Positions 1 through 9,517 of a DNA stretch of 64,000 nt are shown in pieces; position 1 is the stretch's first letter; each line of letters starts with the position of its first letter. This DNA is from Thalassotalea crassostreae (GTDB taxonomy: Bacteria > Pseudomonadota > Gammaproteobacteria > Enterobacterales > Alteromonadaceae). The stretch covers positions 1,364,001 to 1,428,000 of the forward strand of contig NZ_CP017689.1 in the NCBI RefSeq assembly GCF_001831495.1, given 5' to 3'. A program made the position numbers and the translations under genes. The notes below the pieces were generated by a model. The model did no database searches. It saw nothing but the letters and a program-made list of their open reading frames with translations, and was not told where the DNA came from.

Positions 1-1076
1 TCTTGGCGTAAGATATCTAACACCATTTTTTCATCATCGGTAATACCGAGCTTTTCGCCGTCAACCTTAACAAATAAGTACATTGCACCTTTTGCTTTAT
101 GACAGCTTAAGCCATCAATGTTATTGATCATCTTGTGGGCAATGTCTAATTGTGATTTTAAGCGGCCGCCGTCATTCACCAACTCATTAATACTTTGATA
201 TCCACCTAAAGCGGTTTGTATTGCATGCTGACACGGAACATTCGCACAAAGTCTCATCGATGCTAACATAGTCAAACCGTCTAAATAACTTTGAGCTCTT
301 AATAACGGACCGGTTAACATCATCCAACCGGCTCGAAAGCCAGCAATACGGTAATTTTTAGACAAGCCCCCCATAGTCACTACTAATACATCTTCAGTTA
401 AACTTGCGGTAGGAGTATGAGTAGCGCCATCGTAAAGCACCTTATCGTAAATCTCGTCAGAAAAAACGATCAAGTTGTGTTCTTTCGCTAACTCTAATAC
501 CTGTTGCAAGATCTCTTTTGGGTACACGGAGCCCGTTGGGTTATTTGGATTTATTAATACGATTGCTTTGGTTTTGTCGTTGATACTTGCACGGATATTG
601 TCGATATCTGGATACCAAAAGTTTTCGTCATCACAACGATAATGCACCGGTGTACCGCCCGAAAGAGCAACGGCAGCAGTCCATAATGGATAATCAGGAG
701 CAGGGATAAGCACTTCATCGCCACTATTTAACAATGCTTGCATTGCCATCACAATAAGCTCACTAACGCCATTGCCAATAAAGATATTATCAACGTTTAG
801 GTTTTTTAAACCAAACTGTTGGTAGTACTGCATTACCGCAACACGAGCAGAATATATACCCTTAGATTCACTATAACCTTGCGCTGTTGGCAGGTTATGG
901 ATCACGTCACGGAGAATATCATCCGGGGCCAAAAAACCAAATGGGGCAGGATTGCCGATATTTAGTTTTAAAATTTTATGGCCTTCTTCTTCTAATCGTC
1001 TAGCTTCTTCGGCAATTTGGCCGCGGATGTCGTAACAAACACCAGATAATTTTGCTGATTTTAGATATTCACTCAT
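1..1076 (-). CDS. alaA: Alanine aminotransferase AlaA (3' end outside window)
   Basis: This is a fold-type I, PLP-dependent aminotransferase that makes alanine from pyruvate and glutamate in the cytoplasm. About 358 codons from the start are visible; E. coli AlaA has 405, so the C-terminus lies off the left edge. The PLP-lysine region reads GGLSKNYRIAGFRAGW, followed by LASMRLCANVP and QTALGGYQS, which match AlaA (YfbQ) rather than AspC. The substrate-side motif NPNNPTGSVYP is present. The chosen start is the ATG at 1076 (MSEYLKSAKL), the usual AlaA beginning; no strong ribosome binding site precedes it. The gene is divergent from the next one. Identification is by family resemblance only. 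Confidence 0.9.
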   Translation of the reverse strand, partial: MSEYLKSAKLSGVCYDIRGQIAEEARRLEEEGHKILKLNIGNPAPFGFLAPDDILRDVIHNLPTAQGYSESKGIYSARVAVMQYYQQFGLKNLNVDNIFIGNGVSELIVMAMQALLNSGDEVLIPAPDYPLWTAAVALSGGTPVHYRCDDENFWYPDIDNIRASINDKTKAIVLINPNNPTGSVYPKEILQQVLELAKEHNLIVFSDEIYDKVLYDGATHTPTASLTEDVLVVTMGGLSKNYRIAGFRAGWMMLTGPLLRAQSYLDGLTMLASMRLCANVPCQHAIQTALGGYQSINELVNDGGRLKSQLDIAHKMINNIDGLSCHKAKGAMYLFVKVDGEKLGITDDEKMVLDILRQ

Positions 1077-1456
1077 TACATTACTGCTTATGGTTTTATT
1101 GTTAGTTTTATTGCTAATTTTATAGTTAGTGTTGATGTAGGCTTAGGTTTCTTAATTTGGAAAATTGTTTAGCTAATTTTCTGAACTTCTTTTTATATTT
1201 GAACAGTAATTTGTTCAAGCGATGAATAAAGAAAGAGCATAAAACCAGAGAACAAGCACTACATAGAATCCTAGCATACTTAAATCATAGACTTTTGAAA
1301 CACTTACTGACACTTTTTTTGTGAAATTTATCAACATTAGAGTTATAAATAATAACTAAACTTAGTTTATTTTGTATAAATGACGTTTTAAACGTTATTT
1401 TCGCCCGCCATAAGTGAATTCATTTGAGCACTTAAGGTTCAATGTGAGGGAGTATT
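1077..1456. other. AT-rich divergent intergenic region
   Basis: There is no gene in these 380 bases between alaA and the LRAT-like gene. The region is strongly AT-rich. It contains a short palindrome AACTAAACTTAGTT near 1355 and the inverted repeat ACGTTT-T-AAACGT near 1384. Promoters for both flanking genes must lie here, but no hexamer pair stands out. Confidence 0.5.
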
Positions 1457-2047
1457 ATGCCATTACCGTTATTATGGATTGGTGCAGCAATAGCCTCTGG
1501 GGTTGCTTTATCTGAAGTAGAATCGCGCCGTAAAAAGCAAGATCTGCGCCGAGCAAACACAACCGATATCGAAAGTCGTGGTAACAGTCATCGACATGAT
1601 AGCGGCGTTGCCAAGTACCCAACTGAAGTGTTTAGTAATGAAAAGTTAGCCATTGTCCGACCTGGCGCGGTTGTTTGTTGTGGGCTAGGCGGAATTTTAG
1701 AACATACCGGTATATTGATTGACGACGATACGATTGTTGAATTGCATGGCTCTGGTTTGATTAAAGCGATATCACCTGAACGATTTTTAAAAGAGCGCAG
1801 TGGTAGTGAAATATTTGTCGCCTGTGATTCGCAAGGGGAAGCGATTGCCGACGAATTAACTTGTCAGCGCGCAGTTAAACAAATATACACCTACCAAGAG
1901 TATGGTTTGATTGACAACAATTGCCATCGCTTTGTCTGGCAATGTATTAATGGACGCAATGACAAACTGACCAGTTTCCATGAGCTTAACAAAAATATAT
2001 CAAAACGTTTTGACCGCAAGATCTATTGGGACAAGTGGCAAAGATAA
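1457..2047 (+). CDS. LRAT-like (permuted NlpC/P60-fold) cysteine enzyme, orphan
   Basis: The 196-residue protein starts with a short hydrophobic stretch (residues 1-18), then a basic linker. The rest resembles the lecithin-retinol-acyltransferase branch of the permuted NlpC/P60 fold. 'RPGAVVCCGLGGILEHTGI' (68-86) gives His83, 'VELHGSG' gives His97, and 'NNCHRFV' (154-160) gives Cys156. The order His-His-Cys with the Cys in an NCxxF context is the LRAT-type catalytic layout. Bacterial relatives act as acyltransferases, thiol hydrolases or peptidases, and the substrate here is unknown. A good ribosome site (GAGGGA) lies about 6 bases before the ATG. It appears to be a single-gene unit followed by a small repeat element. 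The fold call is from motif pattern only. Confidence 0.6.
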   Translation: MPLPLLWIGAAIASGVALSEVESRRKKQDLRRANTTDIESRGNSHRHDSGVAKYPTEVFSNEKLAIVRPGAVVCCGLGGILEHTGILIDDDTIVELHGSGLIKAISPERFLKERSGSEIFVACDSQGEAIADELTCQRAVKQIYTYQEYGLIDNNCHRFVWQCINGRNDKLTSFHELNKNISKRFDRKIYWDKWQR

Positions 2048-2050
2048 AAT

Positions 2051-2208
2051 AAGTAGGGTCAGATCACACTTTTTGAACATTCTGTGACACAGTCCTGCGC
2101 CATACTCTAACTAGAAAAGTTCAAGCTTCACTTAACTATTAAAGCCTTAAATTATGATCTGACCCTACTTATTATTAAAGCCTTAAATTATGATCTGACC
2201 CTACTTAT
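2051..2208. mobile_element. Small palindromic repeat element with duplicated right end
   Basis: The left end reads AAGTAGGGTCAGATCA (2051) and the inverted right end TGATCTGACCCTACTT (2155-2170), so bases 2051-2170 form an inverted-repeat-bounded, non-coding unit of 120 bp. The right end is duplicated in tandem as a 36-bp unit (2137-2172 and 2173-2208), giving a second TGATCTGACCCTACTT. The same ends occur at 36858-38272 and a single motif at 41739-41749. Such ends are known from non-autonomous elements and from REP-like sequences mobilised by Y1 transposases. No transposase of that kind is in the window. Confidence 0.65.
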
Positions 2209-2222
2209 TATTATTTTGAACA

Positions 2223-2258
2223 AAAAAAGGGGTTAGCATTGCTGCTAACCCCTTTTTT
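2223..2258 (-). terminator. Rho-independent terminator of proS
   Basis: A perfect 16-bp stem (2223-2238 with 2243-2258; core GGGGTTAGCA/TGCTAACCCC) and a 4-nt loop TTGC. A/T runs on both sides mean it could work in both directions. It lies 18 bases past the proS stop codon. Confidence 0.9.
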
Positions 2259-2276
2259 AATTACTAGTTCGAAGAA

Positions 2277-3992
2277 TTATTTCGCTTGAATAGCGCTTAA
2301 TACGTCTTCTATCTTAAGCATTGATTTTTCGTTGGTCTTGCGTTGCTTGTATTCAACTTCACCGGCATCAAGGTTACGTTCGCCAACAACAATGTGATGT
2401 GGAATACCAATTAATTCCATATCTTTAAACATTACTCCAGGACGCTCTTTACGGTCGTCGAATAACACTTCAACGCCTGCAGCTGTTAAGTCAGCATATA
2501 ACTTCTCAGCTGTCTCTTGAACGCGTGCAGATTTGTGCATGTTCATTGGAATGATAACTACTTTAAATGGTGCGATAGCATCAGGCCAGATAATACCGTT
2601 ATCATCATGGTTTTGCTCAATTGCTGCGGCAACAATGCGCGAAACACCGATACCATAACAACCCATGGTTAATGTTTGGTTTTTACCTTGTTCGTTCAAT
2701 ACCGCTGCGCCCATTGCTTTTGCATATTTTTCACCAAGTTGGAAAATATGGCCAACTTCGATACCACGTTTGATTTCGATAGTACCGTTTCCGCATGGGC
2801 TCGGATCGCCAGCAACGATGTTACGAATATCAGCGACTTGGTAGTCTTTAATATCACGATCAAAGTTTGCGCCGGTAAAGTGGAAGCCTGTTTCATTTGC
2901 GCCACAAACAAAGTCACTTAGTACCGCAGCGCTGCGGTCAACAATCACTGGAATGTTTAATGCAATAGGGCCGATTGAACCTGCATCACACTCAACAGCA
3001 GCTTTAATTTCTTCATCACTAGCAAAAGTTAACGGGCTTGCGATACCGTCAATTTTTTCAGCTTTTAATTCGTTCAGTTCGTGATCGCCACGTAATACTA
3101 ATGCAATAACAGGGGCTTTTTCACCTTCTTCACATTCGCCTAATACCAGCAATGTTTTCGCTACTTGTGTCGCAGCAACGTCTAAAAACTCAGATACTTG
3201 CTCGATGCTATGTACATCAGGAGTAGCAACTTTGTTTAAACCAAGTTCTGCCGGTTGTCTTTTGCTTGTTGGTGCTAACGCTTCTGCTTTTTCGATGTTT
3301 GCGGCGTATTCGCTGCCATCACTAAAAGCAATATCATCTTCACCTGAGTCTGCTAACACGTGAAATTCGTGTGACGCATCACCACCGATAGAACCAGTGT
3401 CTGCAATTACCGGACGGTAATCTAAACCTAAACGGTCGAAGATACGACAGTATGCTGCATGCATATTGTTGTATGTATTATCTAAACATTCCGCAGATAA
3501 ATGGAATGAGTAAGCATCTTTCATTAAGAATTCACGACCACGCATTACACCGAAGCGAGGACGAATTTCATCTCGAAACTTATTTTGAATTTGGAATAAA
3601 TTTAGTGGTAGTTGCTTGTAAGAGTTTAACTCAAAGCTGATCAGTTTAGTGATAACTTCTTCGTGCGTTGGACCTAATACGAATGGACGATTGTGACGAT
3701 CTTCCATACGTAACAACTCAGGGCCGTAGTCTGTCCAACGGCCAGATTCTTGCCATAAATCGGCAGGTTGAACCATTGGCATTAGCATTTCAATAGAGCC
3801 AGCACGTGTCATTTCTTCACGTACGATATTTTCAACTTTCTTAAGTACCTTAAGACCAGTGGGTAACCAGTTGTACAAGCCTGACGCTACTGCGCGAACT
3901 AAGCCGGCACGAAGCATGTATTGGTGACTGATCACTTCAGCGTTTGCTGGAGTTTCTTTTAAGGTAGAAAGTAAATATTGGCTAGTGCGCAT
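2277..3992 (-). CDS. proS: Prolyl-tRNA synthetase
   Basis: A class II aminoacyl-tRNA synthetase that charges tRNA-Pro in the cytoplasm. At 571 residues it is the bacterial (E. coli, 572) type. Motif 2 is seen around 141-160 ([20 protein letters not shown]). An editing insertion (INS) domain, which removes mischarged alanine, spans roughly 224-407. Motif 3 '[11 protein letters not shown]' is at 444-454, and the anticodon-binding domain fills the C-terminus. The ATG start gives [16 protein letters not shown], the usual beginning. It is transcribed alone between a recognisable promoter and a strong terminator. The grouping with trmO and rcsF resembles E. coli, with trhO inserted here. Confidence 0.98.
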   Translation of the reverse strand: MRTSQYLLSTLKETPANAEVISHQYMLRAGLVRAVASGLYNWLPTGLKVLKKVENIVREEMTRAGSIEMLMPMVQPADLWQESGRWTDYGPELLRMEDRHNRPFVLGPTHEEVITKLISFELNSYKQLPLNLFQIQNKFRDEIRPRFGVMRGREFLMKDAYSFHLSAECLDNTYNNMHAAYCRIFDRLGLDYRPVIADTGSIGGDASHEFHVLADSGEDDIAFSDGSEYAANIEKAEALAPTSKRQPAELGLNKVATPDVHSIEQVSEFLDVAATQVAKTLLVLGECEEGEKAPVIALVLRGDHELNELKAEKIDGIASPLTFASDEEIKAAVECDAGSIGPIALNIPVIVDRSAAVLSDFVCGANETGFHFTGANFDRDIKDYQVADIRNIVAGDPSPCGNGTIEIKRGIEVGHIFQLGEKYAKAMGAAVLNEQGKNQTLTMGCYGIGVSRIVAAAIEQNHDDNGIIWPDAIAPFKVVIIPMNMHKSARVQETAEKLYADLTAAGVEVLFDDRKERPGVMFKDMELIGIPHHIVVGERNLDAGEVEYKQRKTNEKSMLKIEDVLSAIQAK

Positions 3993-4056
3993 TGAACTAA
4001 AATTCCAAATGTTGTGATACCAAAAGTTATTTTGGTAAGAATAAAAAATTGCCGAT

Positions 4057-4084
4057 ATTCTAACAGCAGTATGGCGATAGGCAA
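4057..4084 (-). promoter_or_regulatory. Predicted sigma70 promoter of proS
   Basis: Read on the minus strand: -35 TTGCCT (4084-4079), 16-bp spacer, -10 TAGAAT (4062-4057), about 65 bases before the proS start. A perfect 14-bp palindrome CGCGATTAATCGCG (4095-4108) lies just upstream of the -35 and could be an operator. Confidence 0.55.
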
Positions 4085-4108
4085 AACGAATTTGCGCGAT
4101 TAATCGCG

Positions 4109-4470
4109 ATAAAGTTTGGATTTTTAAGGTTTAGCTGGCTTCTTCGTCTTATCGACTGCGAAAAACAGTTATATAGACATTATTAATAATGTCTTCGTCG
4201 GATGTGGTTGCGTTTAATTGTTGCGTGTTTATGACAGCGACGGCGGGTATTTAACCACCAGGTATGGGGAGATTCTTGTTGGTCTTGTTGACAATTATTT
4301 TGTTCAACAATAACGGAATCATCAAGAGGATGTCGATTATTTAAAGGTTCATCATTAGCGTTATTATCTGCCACAACTAAATTCTCAATTGAACAAAATT
4401 TGTACAATAATAGTAGCTTTATGCTTAATTTTCAAATTTAGCGTGACTAGATATATATTAATGCTTATCG
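4109..4470. other. Region between proS and trhO; one doubtful 74-codon frame
   Basis: No convincing gene is present. A minus-strand frame at 4183-4407 could encode 74 residues (MYKFCSIENLVVADNN..., ending in a His/Arg-rich tail). It has no ribosome binding site, no recognisable family and an unusual composition, so it is probably spurious. The sequence between it and the proS promoter is otherwise featureless. Confidence 0.3.
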
Positions 4471-5454
4471 CTATTTTTGCTTTTCTTGTTGGCGCTTTAT
4501 TGCTTCAAGCTTTTGCGCTTTGCGTTCTGCGATGGTTTTACTTACGTCACCGCCGATGTGGTTTTCACCACGCGCTTTGGCTAAGTTGATTTGTTTCTCG
4601 CGCTCGGCATAGCGTGCACGTTGTTCATCAGTGACTTTATCGATACAGCGGTAACAGCTAACGCCTTTTTCGTAACTGTCTAATTGCTTATCTTCTTCGG
4701 TAATTGGTAATCGACATGCGTGACATTGATCGTACTTACCTTTTTTCAGGTCGTGATCAACGGTTACGCGATCATCAAATACAAAACAATCGCCTTTCCA
4801 CATAGTGTTATCTTGTGGCACTTCTTCTAAATACTTTAGTATGCCGCCTTCAAGATGATAAACCTCTTCAAAACCTTGTTCTTTCATAAACGCAGTTGAT
4901 TTTTCACAGCGAATACCACCGGTACAAAACATCGCGACCTTCTTATGTTTTGCTGGATCAAGGTTATCAGCCACGTATTTAGGAAACTCACGAAAGGTTT
5001 CAGTATTTGGATTTACTGCATTCTCAAAGGTGCCAATCTCGATTTCATAATCGTTACGAGTATCAACTAATAATACTTCTGGATCTGAAATCAATTCGTT
5101 CCAATCTTGTGGCTTAACATAAGTACCGACCACTTGTTTCGGGTCAATACCTTCAACACCCATGGTTACGATTTCTTTTTTAAGCTTTACTTTACAACGC
5201 TTGAATGGCGCGTTGTCAGTGAATGATTCTTTGAAAGAAAGATCAGCTAAACGTAAATCAGCCATTAAAAATGCTAACACGTTATCTATGCCTTGACGGG
5301 AGCCCGCGATGGTACCATTTATGCCTTCTACAGCGAGTAGAAGTGTACCTTTAACGTCGTTATCTTGCATGGTTTGCAACAACGGTTTTTGTAACTGTTT
5401 AAAGTCATTTAAAGTGACAAACTTATATAATGCACAAACTACATATTGTGACAT
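4471..5454 (-). CDS. trhO: tRNA uridine-34 hydroxylase TrhO (rhodanese family)
   Basis: TrhO (formerly YceA) hydroxylates U34 of certain tRNAs, the first step towards cmo5U/mo5U wobble modification, using prephenate or oxygen. The 327-residue protein has the UPF0176 N-terminal domain (1-115) and a rhodanese domain with catalytic Cys177 in [10 protein letters not shown]. It has a Cys-rich C-terminal part (CHACRLPIT... CYRC) and a Lys/Arg-rich tail. cmoA and cmoB, which act later on the same wobble position, are 28 kb away in this window. Transcribed on the minus strand with a 166-bp leader. Confidence 0.95.
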   Translation of the reverse strand: MSQYVVCALYKFVTLNDFKQLQKPLLQTMQDNDVKGTLLLAVEGINGTIAGSRQGIDNVLAFLMADLRLADLSFKESFTDNAPFKRCKVKLKKEIVTMGVEGIDPKQVVGTYVKPQDWNELISDPEVLLVDTRNDYEIEIGTFENAVNPNTETFREFPKYVADNLDPAKHKKVAMFCTGGIRCEKSTAFMKEQGFEEVYHLEGGILKYLEEVPQDNTMWKGDCFVFDDRVTVDHDLKKGKYDQCHACRLPITEEDKQLDSYEKGVSCYRCIDKVTDEQRARYAEREKQINLAKARGENHIGGDVSKTIAERKAQKLEAIKRQQEKQK

Positions 5455-5620
5455 AATTTTTCTCCTGCTAGCCAGAACGTAAATCTGGTGCGTATTGAAA
5501 TGAATTCAAATTGTATTTTTTGTTTTGCTTAATCAAGCCTTGTTAAAGCAATACATTGATTAAGCGGGGGATTATACGAGCAAGGTGCTAAGAAGTCATC
5601 TACAAATTGAGGCGGCTTAT

Positions 5621-6334
5621 CTATTTTACGCTTATATCGATTACGGTGCAGTGCTCACCGGCAATTTGCCAGCGAATGTTTAAGTCAAACAAACTCATTC
5701 CGTACTCTTGAACATCGTCAGATTGCTTTTTGTAAGCCGGTCTTGGATCTTGACTGAGAACTTGTTCAATTAACAATTCAAGTGAATCATAATGCTTTGC
5801 CAACGTTTGTAATTGCGTAGCAGCTAACTCATTAAAACTGACTTGAAGTTGATGCTGCTCTGCATCTTGTGCCATTTCAGAACTTGCTGTAGCAATAGCG
5901 TCAGAATAGGGGATATAAGGTTTAATATCGATAATCGGCGTGCCATCTAATAAATCTAAGCCGCTAACATGAATATGCCAGTGGTCATTAATTTTGCTAA
6001 TACCCTCTAGCTTAACTGCCGACATACCAATAGGGTTGGGGCGAAAGGTTGAACGCGTGGCAAACACACCGGTTTTTTTGTTGCCGCCAAGACGCGGCGC
6101 TTTAACCAATGGCTTGAAGCCATATTCAGCGGTTTTATCAAAAACAAATATCAACCAAAGATGTGAATGCTGTTCAATGTCGCGCAGCATTTGCTGCTGA
6201 TCGCCAGAAAGTGTCAACTCAACGCTGCCTTTAGCGGCGGTTGCCAATCCAGGTTGCCTTGGAATGGCAAACTTTTCTTTATAGGGAGAGTGAACTGTAC
6301 CTATAGATTGAAATTGAACGTTATTTTCAGTCAT
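5621..6334 (-). CDS. trmO: tRNA t6A37 N6-methyltransferase TrmO
   Basis: TrmO (TsaA/YaeB) methylates N6-threonylcarbamoyladenosine at position 37 of tRNA-Thr with SAM. The 237-residue length is normal. The signature 'GVFATRSTFRPNPIGMS' with 'DLLDGTPIIDIKPYIPY' is diagnostic of the TsaA beta-barrel fold; the N-terminus IGTVHSPYKEKFAIPRQP is typical. Adjacent to rcsF upstream on the same strand, 72 bp apart, an order conserved with E. coli, so the two may be co-transcribed. Confidence 0.96.
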   Translation of the reverse strand: MTENNVQFQSIGTVHSPYKEKFAIPRQPGLATAAKGSVELTLSGDQQQMLRDIEQHSHLWLIFVFDKTAEYGFKPLVKAPRLGGNKKTGVFATRSTFRPNPIGMSAVKLEGISKINDHWHIHVSGLDLLDGTPIIDIKPYIPYSDAIATASSEMAQDAEQHQLQVSFNELAATQLQTLAKHYDSLELLIEQVLSQDPRPAYKKQSDDVQEYGMSLFDLNIRWQIAGEHCTVIDISVK

Positions 6335-6406
6335 AGTTTTATTTTTAATGCTAAAGCTGCGGAGCTATTAGCTAAGAGCTATTTACTAAGAGTTATTTTC
6401 TTGGAG

Positions 6407-6787
6407 CTATGACTTTGGCTCGTCGATAGCATATGCCTTGCCATAACAAACCATGGCTTCGAGGCATTGTTGGTCTTCGATTAAGGTACAACTGGTAAAG
6501 ATAACACCGTTAGCGCCCATATCTGCTGCGCGGTTTCTTGCCATTGTTCTAGCGTCAATTTCATTGGCTGGTTTATCGTTACTTTTGAGCTTACAACTAT
6601 CACCTTCGACTAACCCTAAAAAGTCACTTTTACCTGGGAATTCATCTTCTGATTGATACATAACAACGCCACCGGTTGCAAAGTATTCATCAAAGTTTTC
6701 TTTATCTAAATTAGTGTCTACTGACATGCCGCAACTGACTGAAAGTATTGCTAAAGGAATAATTTTTAAAATATTTTTGATTGTCAT
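6407..6787 (-). CDS. rcsF: RcsF-like outer-membrane stress lipoprotein
   Basis: In enterics RcsF senses envelope damage at the outer membrane and signals to the Rcs phosphorelay. This 126-residue protein has a signal peptide ending at Cys19 (LSVSC; the -3 residue is unusual for a lipobox). It carries four further cysteines (66, 101, 109, 115) in the contexts GDSC, FTSC, QQC and VC, the spacing that forms RcsF's two non-consecutive disulfides. The region 'LGLVEGDSCKL' and 'MGANGVIFTSC' aligns with E. coli RcsF. It sits next to trmO, as in E. coli. A hybrid kinase gene lies 128 bp upstream on the same strand; no rcsB/C/D homologue is in the window. Confidence 0.88.
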   Translation of the reverse strand: MTIKNILKIIPLAILSVSCGMSVDTNLDKENFDEYFATGGVVMYQSEDEFPGKSDFLGLVEGDSCKLKSNDKPANEIDARTMARNRAADMGANGVIFTSCTLIEDQQCLEAMVCYGKAYAIDEPKS

Positions 6788-6915
6788 AAATCCGTCATAA
6801 TTTCTGTTTAGTATGAGTAATTGAAAAGACCACTCATTAAAGCCTTTTCATTTGCCGATTCTTTGCCTTCTAGTTTCTATTAAATAGTTTCTATTGCCCC
6901 GAAGTCTCGGCTTTT

Positions 6916-9327
6916 TTATTTTAAGTGTTTGTGTAACATCGCTTCCATATCAGCAAGCATAAATGGTTTGGATAAAAAATCATCCATACCCGACTCAACG
7001 CATTGTCCAATATGTTCTTTCTGTGCATCGGCGGTTAAGGCGATAACAGGAATGTGATCATAGTCTTTGTTCGCACGAATAATCTTAGTCGCTTGATGAC
7101 CATCCATAACTGGCATATGAATATCCATAAACACTAATTGATAGTTTTGCTCGGCAATGGCGTCAATGGCTTGTTGACCATCTTCTGCAATATCGACTTC
7201 TGCACCAAGCTTTTCCAGTAAACCTTTAGCAACAATTTGATTTAATTTAAAATCTTCTGCTAATAACACTTTTACGCCGCTAAATGCTTTACTAAAAACA
7301 GGCTTATTATTGGTACCGTTGTCGCTATTAAAGTGCTTGGCGATATCGTTAAATACGATTGGACAATGAACCGTTTTGAGCGATTCTTTAAACGAGAACT
7401 GCTCTTTACATTCTAATTGATTTAGATTGGTTAATAACAACAAATCGACATTCTCTTGCTCTAACCAAGCTTTGCTGGTGTCGATTAGCGCTTTAATTTG
7501 CCCTTCATCAATGCCAGCTAAGTCGATAATAACTAAAGTAGATGCAGTTAATTCGATTTGCGACTCTGAATCGACTGGATTGCTCAAACGCTGCAACGCA
7601 AACGCGTCAAATTTAATATCATGTAAATGACAATTGCGCTCAATCAAGGTTTGGTTATGGCTATTGTCACTAAATACAATAACTGGTTTCTTATTTAGAC
7701 TAACTTTTTTCGGGTCGAGGTTTTTAATAATCGGTAATTTAAACACAAAACAACTGCCTTCACCGGCAACGGAATTCACGCTAATATCGCCGCCCATAAG
7801 CTCAGCTAAACGTTTACATATGGTTAGGCCTAAACCAGAGCCACCATAGACTCGAGTGATCGAACCATCAGCCTGTGAAAACGGTTTAAATATTTGTTCA
7901 ATTTTTTCAGCACAAAGGCCGATACCGCTATCAATCACTGAAAATTCAATGGCGTTTTTATCTTGGCTATTATTTAGCCTAATAGTAACGCTGCCGTGTT
8001 CAGTAAACTTAATCGCATTCGACGTTAAGTTCATTAAGATTTGACCAAGTCTAACCGGATCGCCAAGAAACTGAGTATTTACATCGCTGTCAATATCAAA
8101 ATTAAGGCTAAGACCTTTTTCTTGGGCTGATAGAGCCAATACATTGCTGATGCGTTCAAACACACTGTTTAAGTCAAACTCGATGTTTTCGATGGTTAGT
8201 TTGTCACTATCTATCTTAGAAAAGTCGAGGATATCATTAAGAATGTCGAGTAACTGTCTTGCCGACAGTAAAATTTTATCAACATAAACTCTATCGTCAT
8301 CATTAAGTTCTTGTTGCTGCAGTAACTGAGAAATACCAATAATACCGTTCATCGGTGTGCGGATCTCATGACTCATATTCGCCAAAAACTCACCGCGTGA
8401 TTTATTCGCCGCTTCTGCTTGTTGTTGCGCTTGATGAGCGAGTTCTGTTTGTTGTTCAAATTGATGCACGGTTTTGGCAATTTCGTCTTGCATCTGATTC
8501 ATTGAATTAAGCAATAACGCCATATCGCTTGGATTCTTATCTATTGTAGGCCTCTTTGAGAAGTCGCCATTAGCAATTCGATTTGCCAAACCAGTGAGTT
8601 TTTCAATTGGTGAAGAAACGTTTTTAATCAAATAGAATCGAACGCTGATAAGGGCAAGAATGAACAAAAATTGCAACACTAATTTTATTAGTTCGTAGTA
8701 CGCAATTTGTTGTTCGAGCTTGTCTGTTTTGCGCACATGCCACTGATCGTATTTATCTTCAAAATCATCAATTTTAACCATCACCTCACTTTTGTCTGCA
8801 AGGTAGGCTTTGCCGTATAAAAGGTCGATAGCAGTCTGTTGATTATTGACAGGGTCTTGCTGATACAAACTAATGGCTTGTTGTTCAACCAAATTAATTT
8901 TGTCAAACAGCACCACGCCTTTTCTTAATTCTTCAAGTTTAGACTCAGGGTAAATTAAATCGGCAACAATTTGATTTAGCGGTACGTCAGAAAATCGTTT
9001 ACCTTCTTGAAGTGTGTGCAGCTTATCCCAGTAAATACTAAAGTAGTTGTCAGGACGTTTACGGTGACCATTTTTTATTTCTAAACTTTCAAAATAATAG
9101 TCACGATAGTTTTTATCACCGGTAACGACGTAGGTTCTAGCGGTGCGGGTAAGCTTATCGGAAGTGTCACGAACATGGTTGGTAATTTCAACGATTGAGA
9201 GACGATCATCTTCCAATGCATTCATCGATTGCAGCGATTGTTGGTAAACATAGAATGCGGTAATGTTAGCGATGATAAGGGCTAACAAGATTATGAATAC
9301 GCGAGTAAAATATCGATTAATGGTCAT
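6916..9327 (-). CDS. Hybrid sensor histidine kinase/response regulator
   Basis: The 803-residue membrane sensor has TM1 at about 9-29 and an alpha-helical periplasmic domain (about 30-212). TM2 is at about 213-234, then a HAMP domain (to about 290) and a short coiled coil. A HisKA domain has phospho-acceptor His320 in [16 protein letters not shown]. The HATPase domain (DSGIGL and [12 protein letters not shown] boxes) is followed by a degenerate receiver-like stretch (about 550-670). A C-terminal receiver has phospho-acceptor Asp735 ([12 protein letters not shown]) and the conserved SKPF lysine. No Hpt domain or DNA-binding partner is adjacent, so the output partner is unknown. The ligand cannot be read from sequence. 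Neighbouring rcsF makes an envelope-stress role possible but unproven. Confidence 0.93.
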   Translation of the reverse strand: MTINRYFTRVFIILLALIIANITAFYVYQQSLQSMNALEDDRLSIVEITNHVRDTSDKLTRTARTYVVTGDKNYRDYYFESLEIKNGHRKRPDNYFSIYWDKLHTLQEGKRFSDVPLNQIVADLIYPESKLEELRKGVVLFDKINLVEQQAISLYQQDPVNNQQTAIDLLYGKAYLADKSEVMVKIDDFEDKYDQWHVRKTDKLEQQIAYYELIKLVLQFLFILALISVRFYLIKNVSSPIEKLTGLANRIANGDFSKRPTIDKNPSDMALLLNSMNQMQDEIAKTVHQFEQQTELAHQAQQQAEAANKSRGEFLANMSHEIRTPMNGIIGISQLLQQQELNDDDRVYVDKILLSARQLLDILNDILDFSKIDSDKLTIENIEFDLNSVFERISNVLALSAQEKGLSLNFDIDSDVNTQFLGDPVRLGQILMNLTSNAIKFTEHGSVTIRLNNSQDKNAIEFSVIDSGIGLCAEKIEQIFKPFSQADGSITRVYGGSGLGLTICKRLAELMGGDISVNSVAGEGSCFVFKLPIIKNLDPKKVSLNKKPVIVFSDNSHNQTLIERNCHLHDIKFDAFALQRLSNPVDSESQIELTASTLVIIDLAGIDEGQIKALIDTSKAWLEQENVDLLLLTNLNQLECKEQFSFKESLKTVHCPIVFNDIAKHFNSDNGTNNKPVFSKAFSGVKVLLAEDFKLNQIVAKGLLEKLGAEVDIAEDGQQAIDAIAEQNYQLVFMDIHMPVMDGHQATKIIRANKDYDHIPVIALTADAQKEHIGQCVESGMDDFLSKPFMLADMEAMLHKHLK

Positions 9328-9415
9328 TAATAGGTGTTTATTTCTTGAATCTTAAAATAAGTGTACCACTAGTACTTAAATTGGTGAAAACTTTATTAAT
9401 TATAGCGTGTTAAAT

Positions 9416-9446
9416 AAAAAGAGCCGCTATTGCGACTCAGTTTTTT
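9416..9446 (-). terminator. Terminator downstream of the DUF885 lipoprotein gene
   Basis: Stem GAGCCGC (9421-9427) with GCGACTC (9432-9438), one C/A mismatch, followed on the minus strand by a run of five T (plus-strand A 9416-9420). A second, A/T-run-free hairpin lies between it and the stop codon. Confidence 0.6.
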
Positions 9447-9451
9447 GAATA

Positions 9452-9477
9452 CGCTAGTGACGGTTATGTCACTAGCG
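9452..9477. repeat. Perfect 10-bp inverted repeat
   Basis: CGCTAGTGAC (9452-9461), six-base loop GGTTAT, GTCACTAGCG (9468-9477). It lies in the 3' untranslated stretch of the DUF885 gene, before the terminator. It could protect the mRNA 3' end or bind a protein; function unknown. Confidence 0.6.
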
Positions 9478-9517
9478 ATAACTTTTGCTAGATACTTATT
9501 CTAGCTGCTTCTGCTAC

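Noticed and set aside
4183-4407. 74-codon minus-strand frame between proS and trhO
   Set aside because: No ribosome site, no family resemblance and odd composition; reported only as a doubtful frame.
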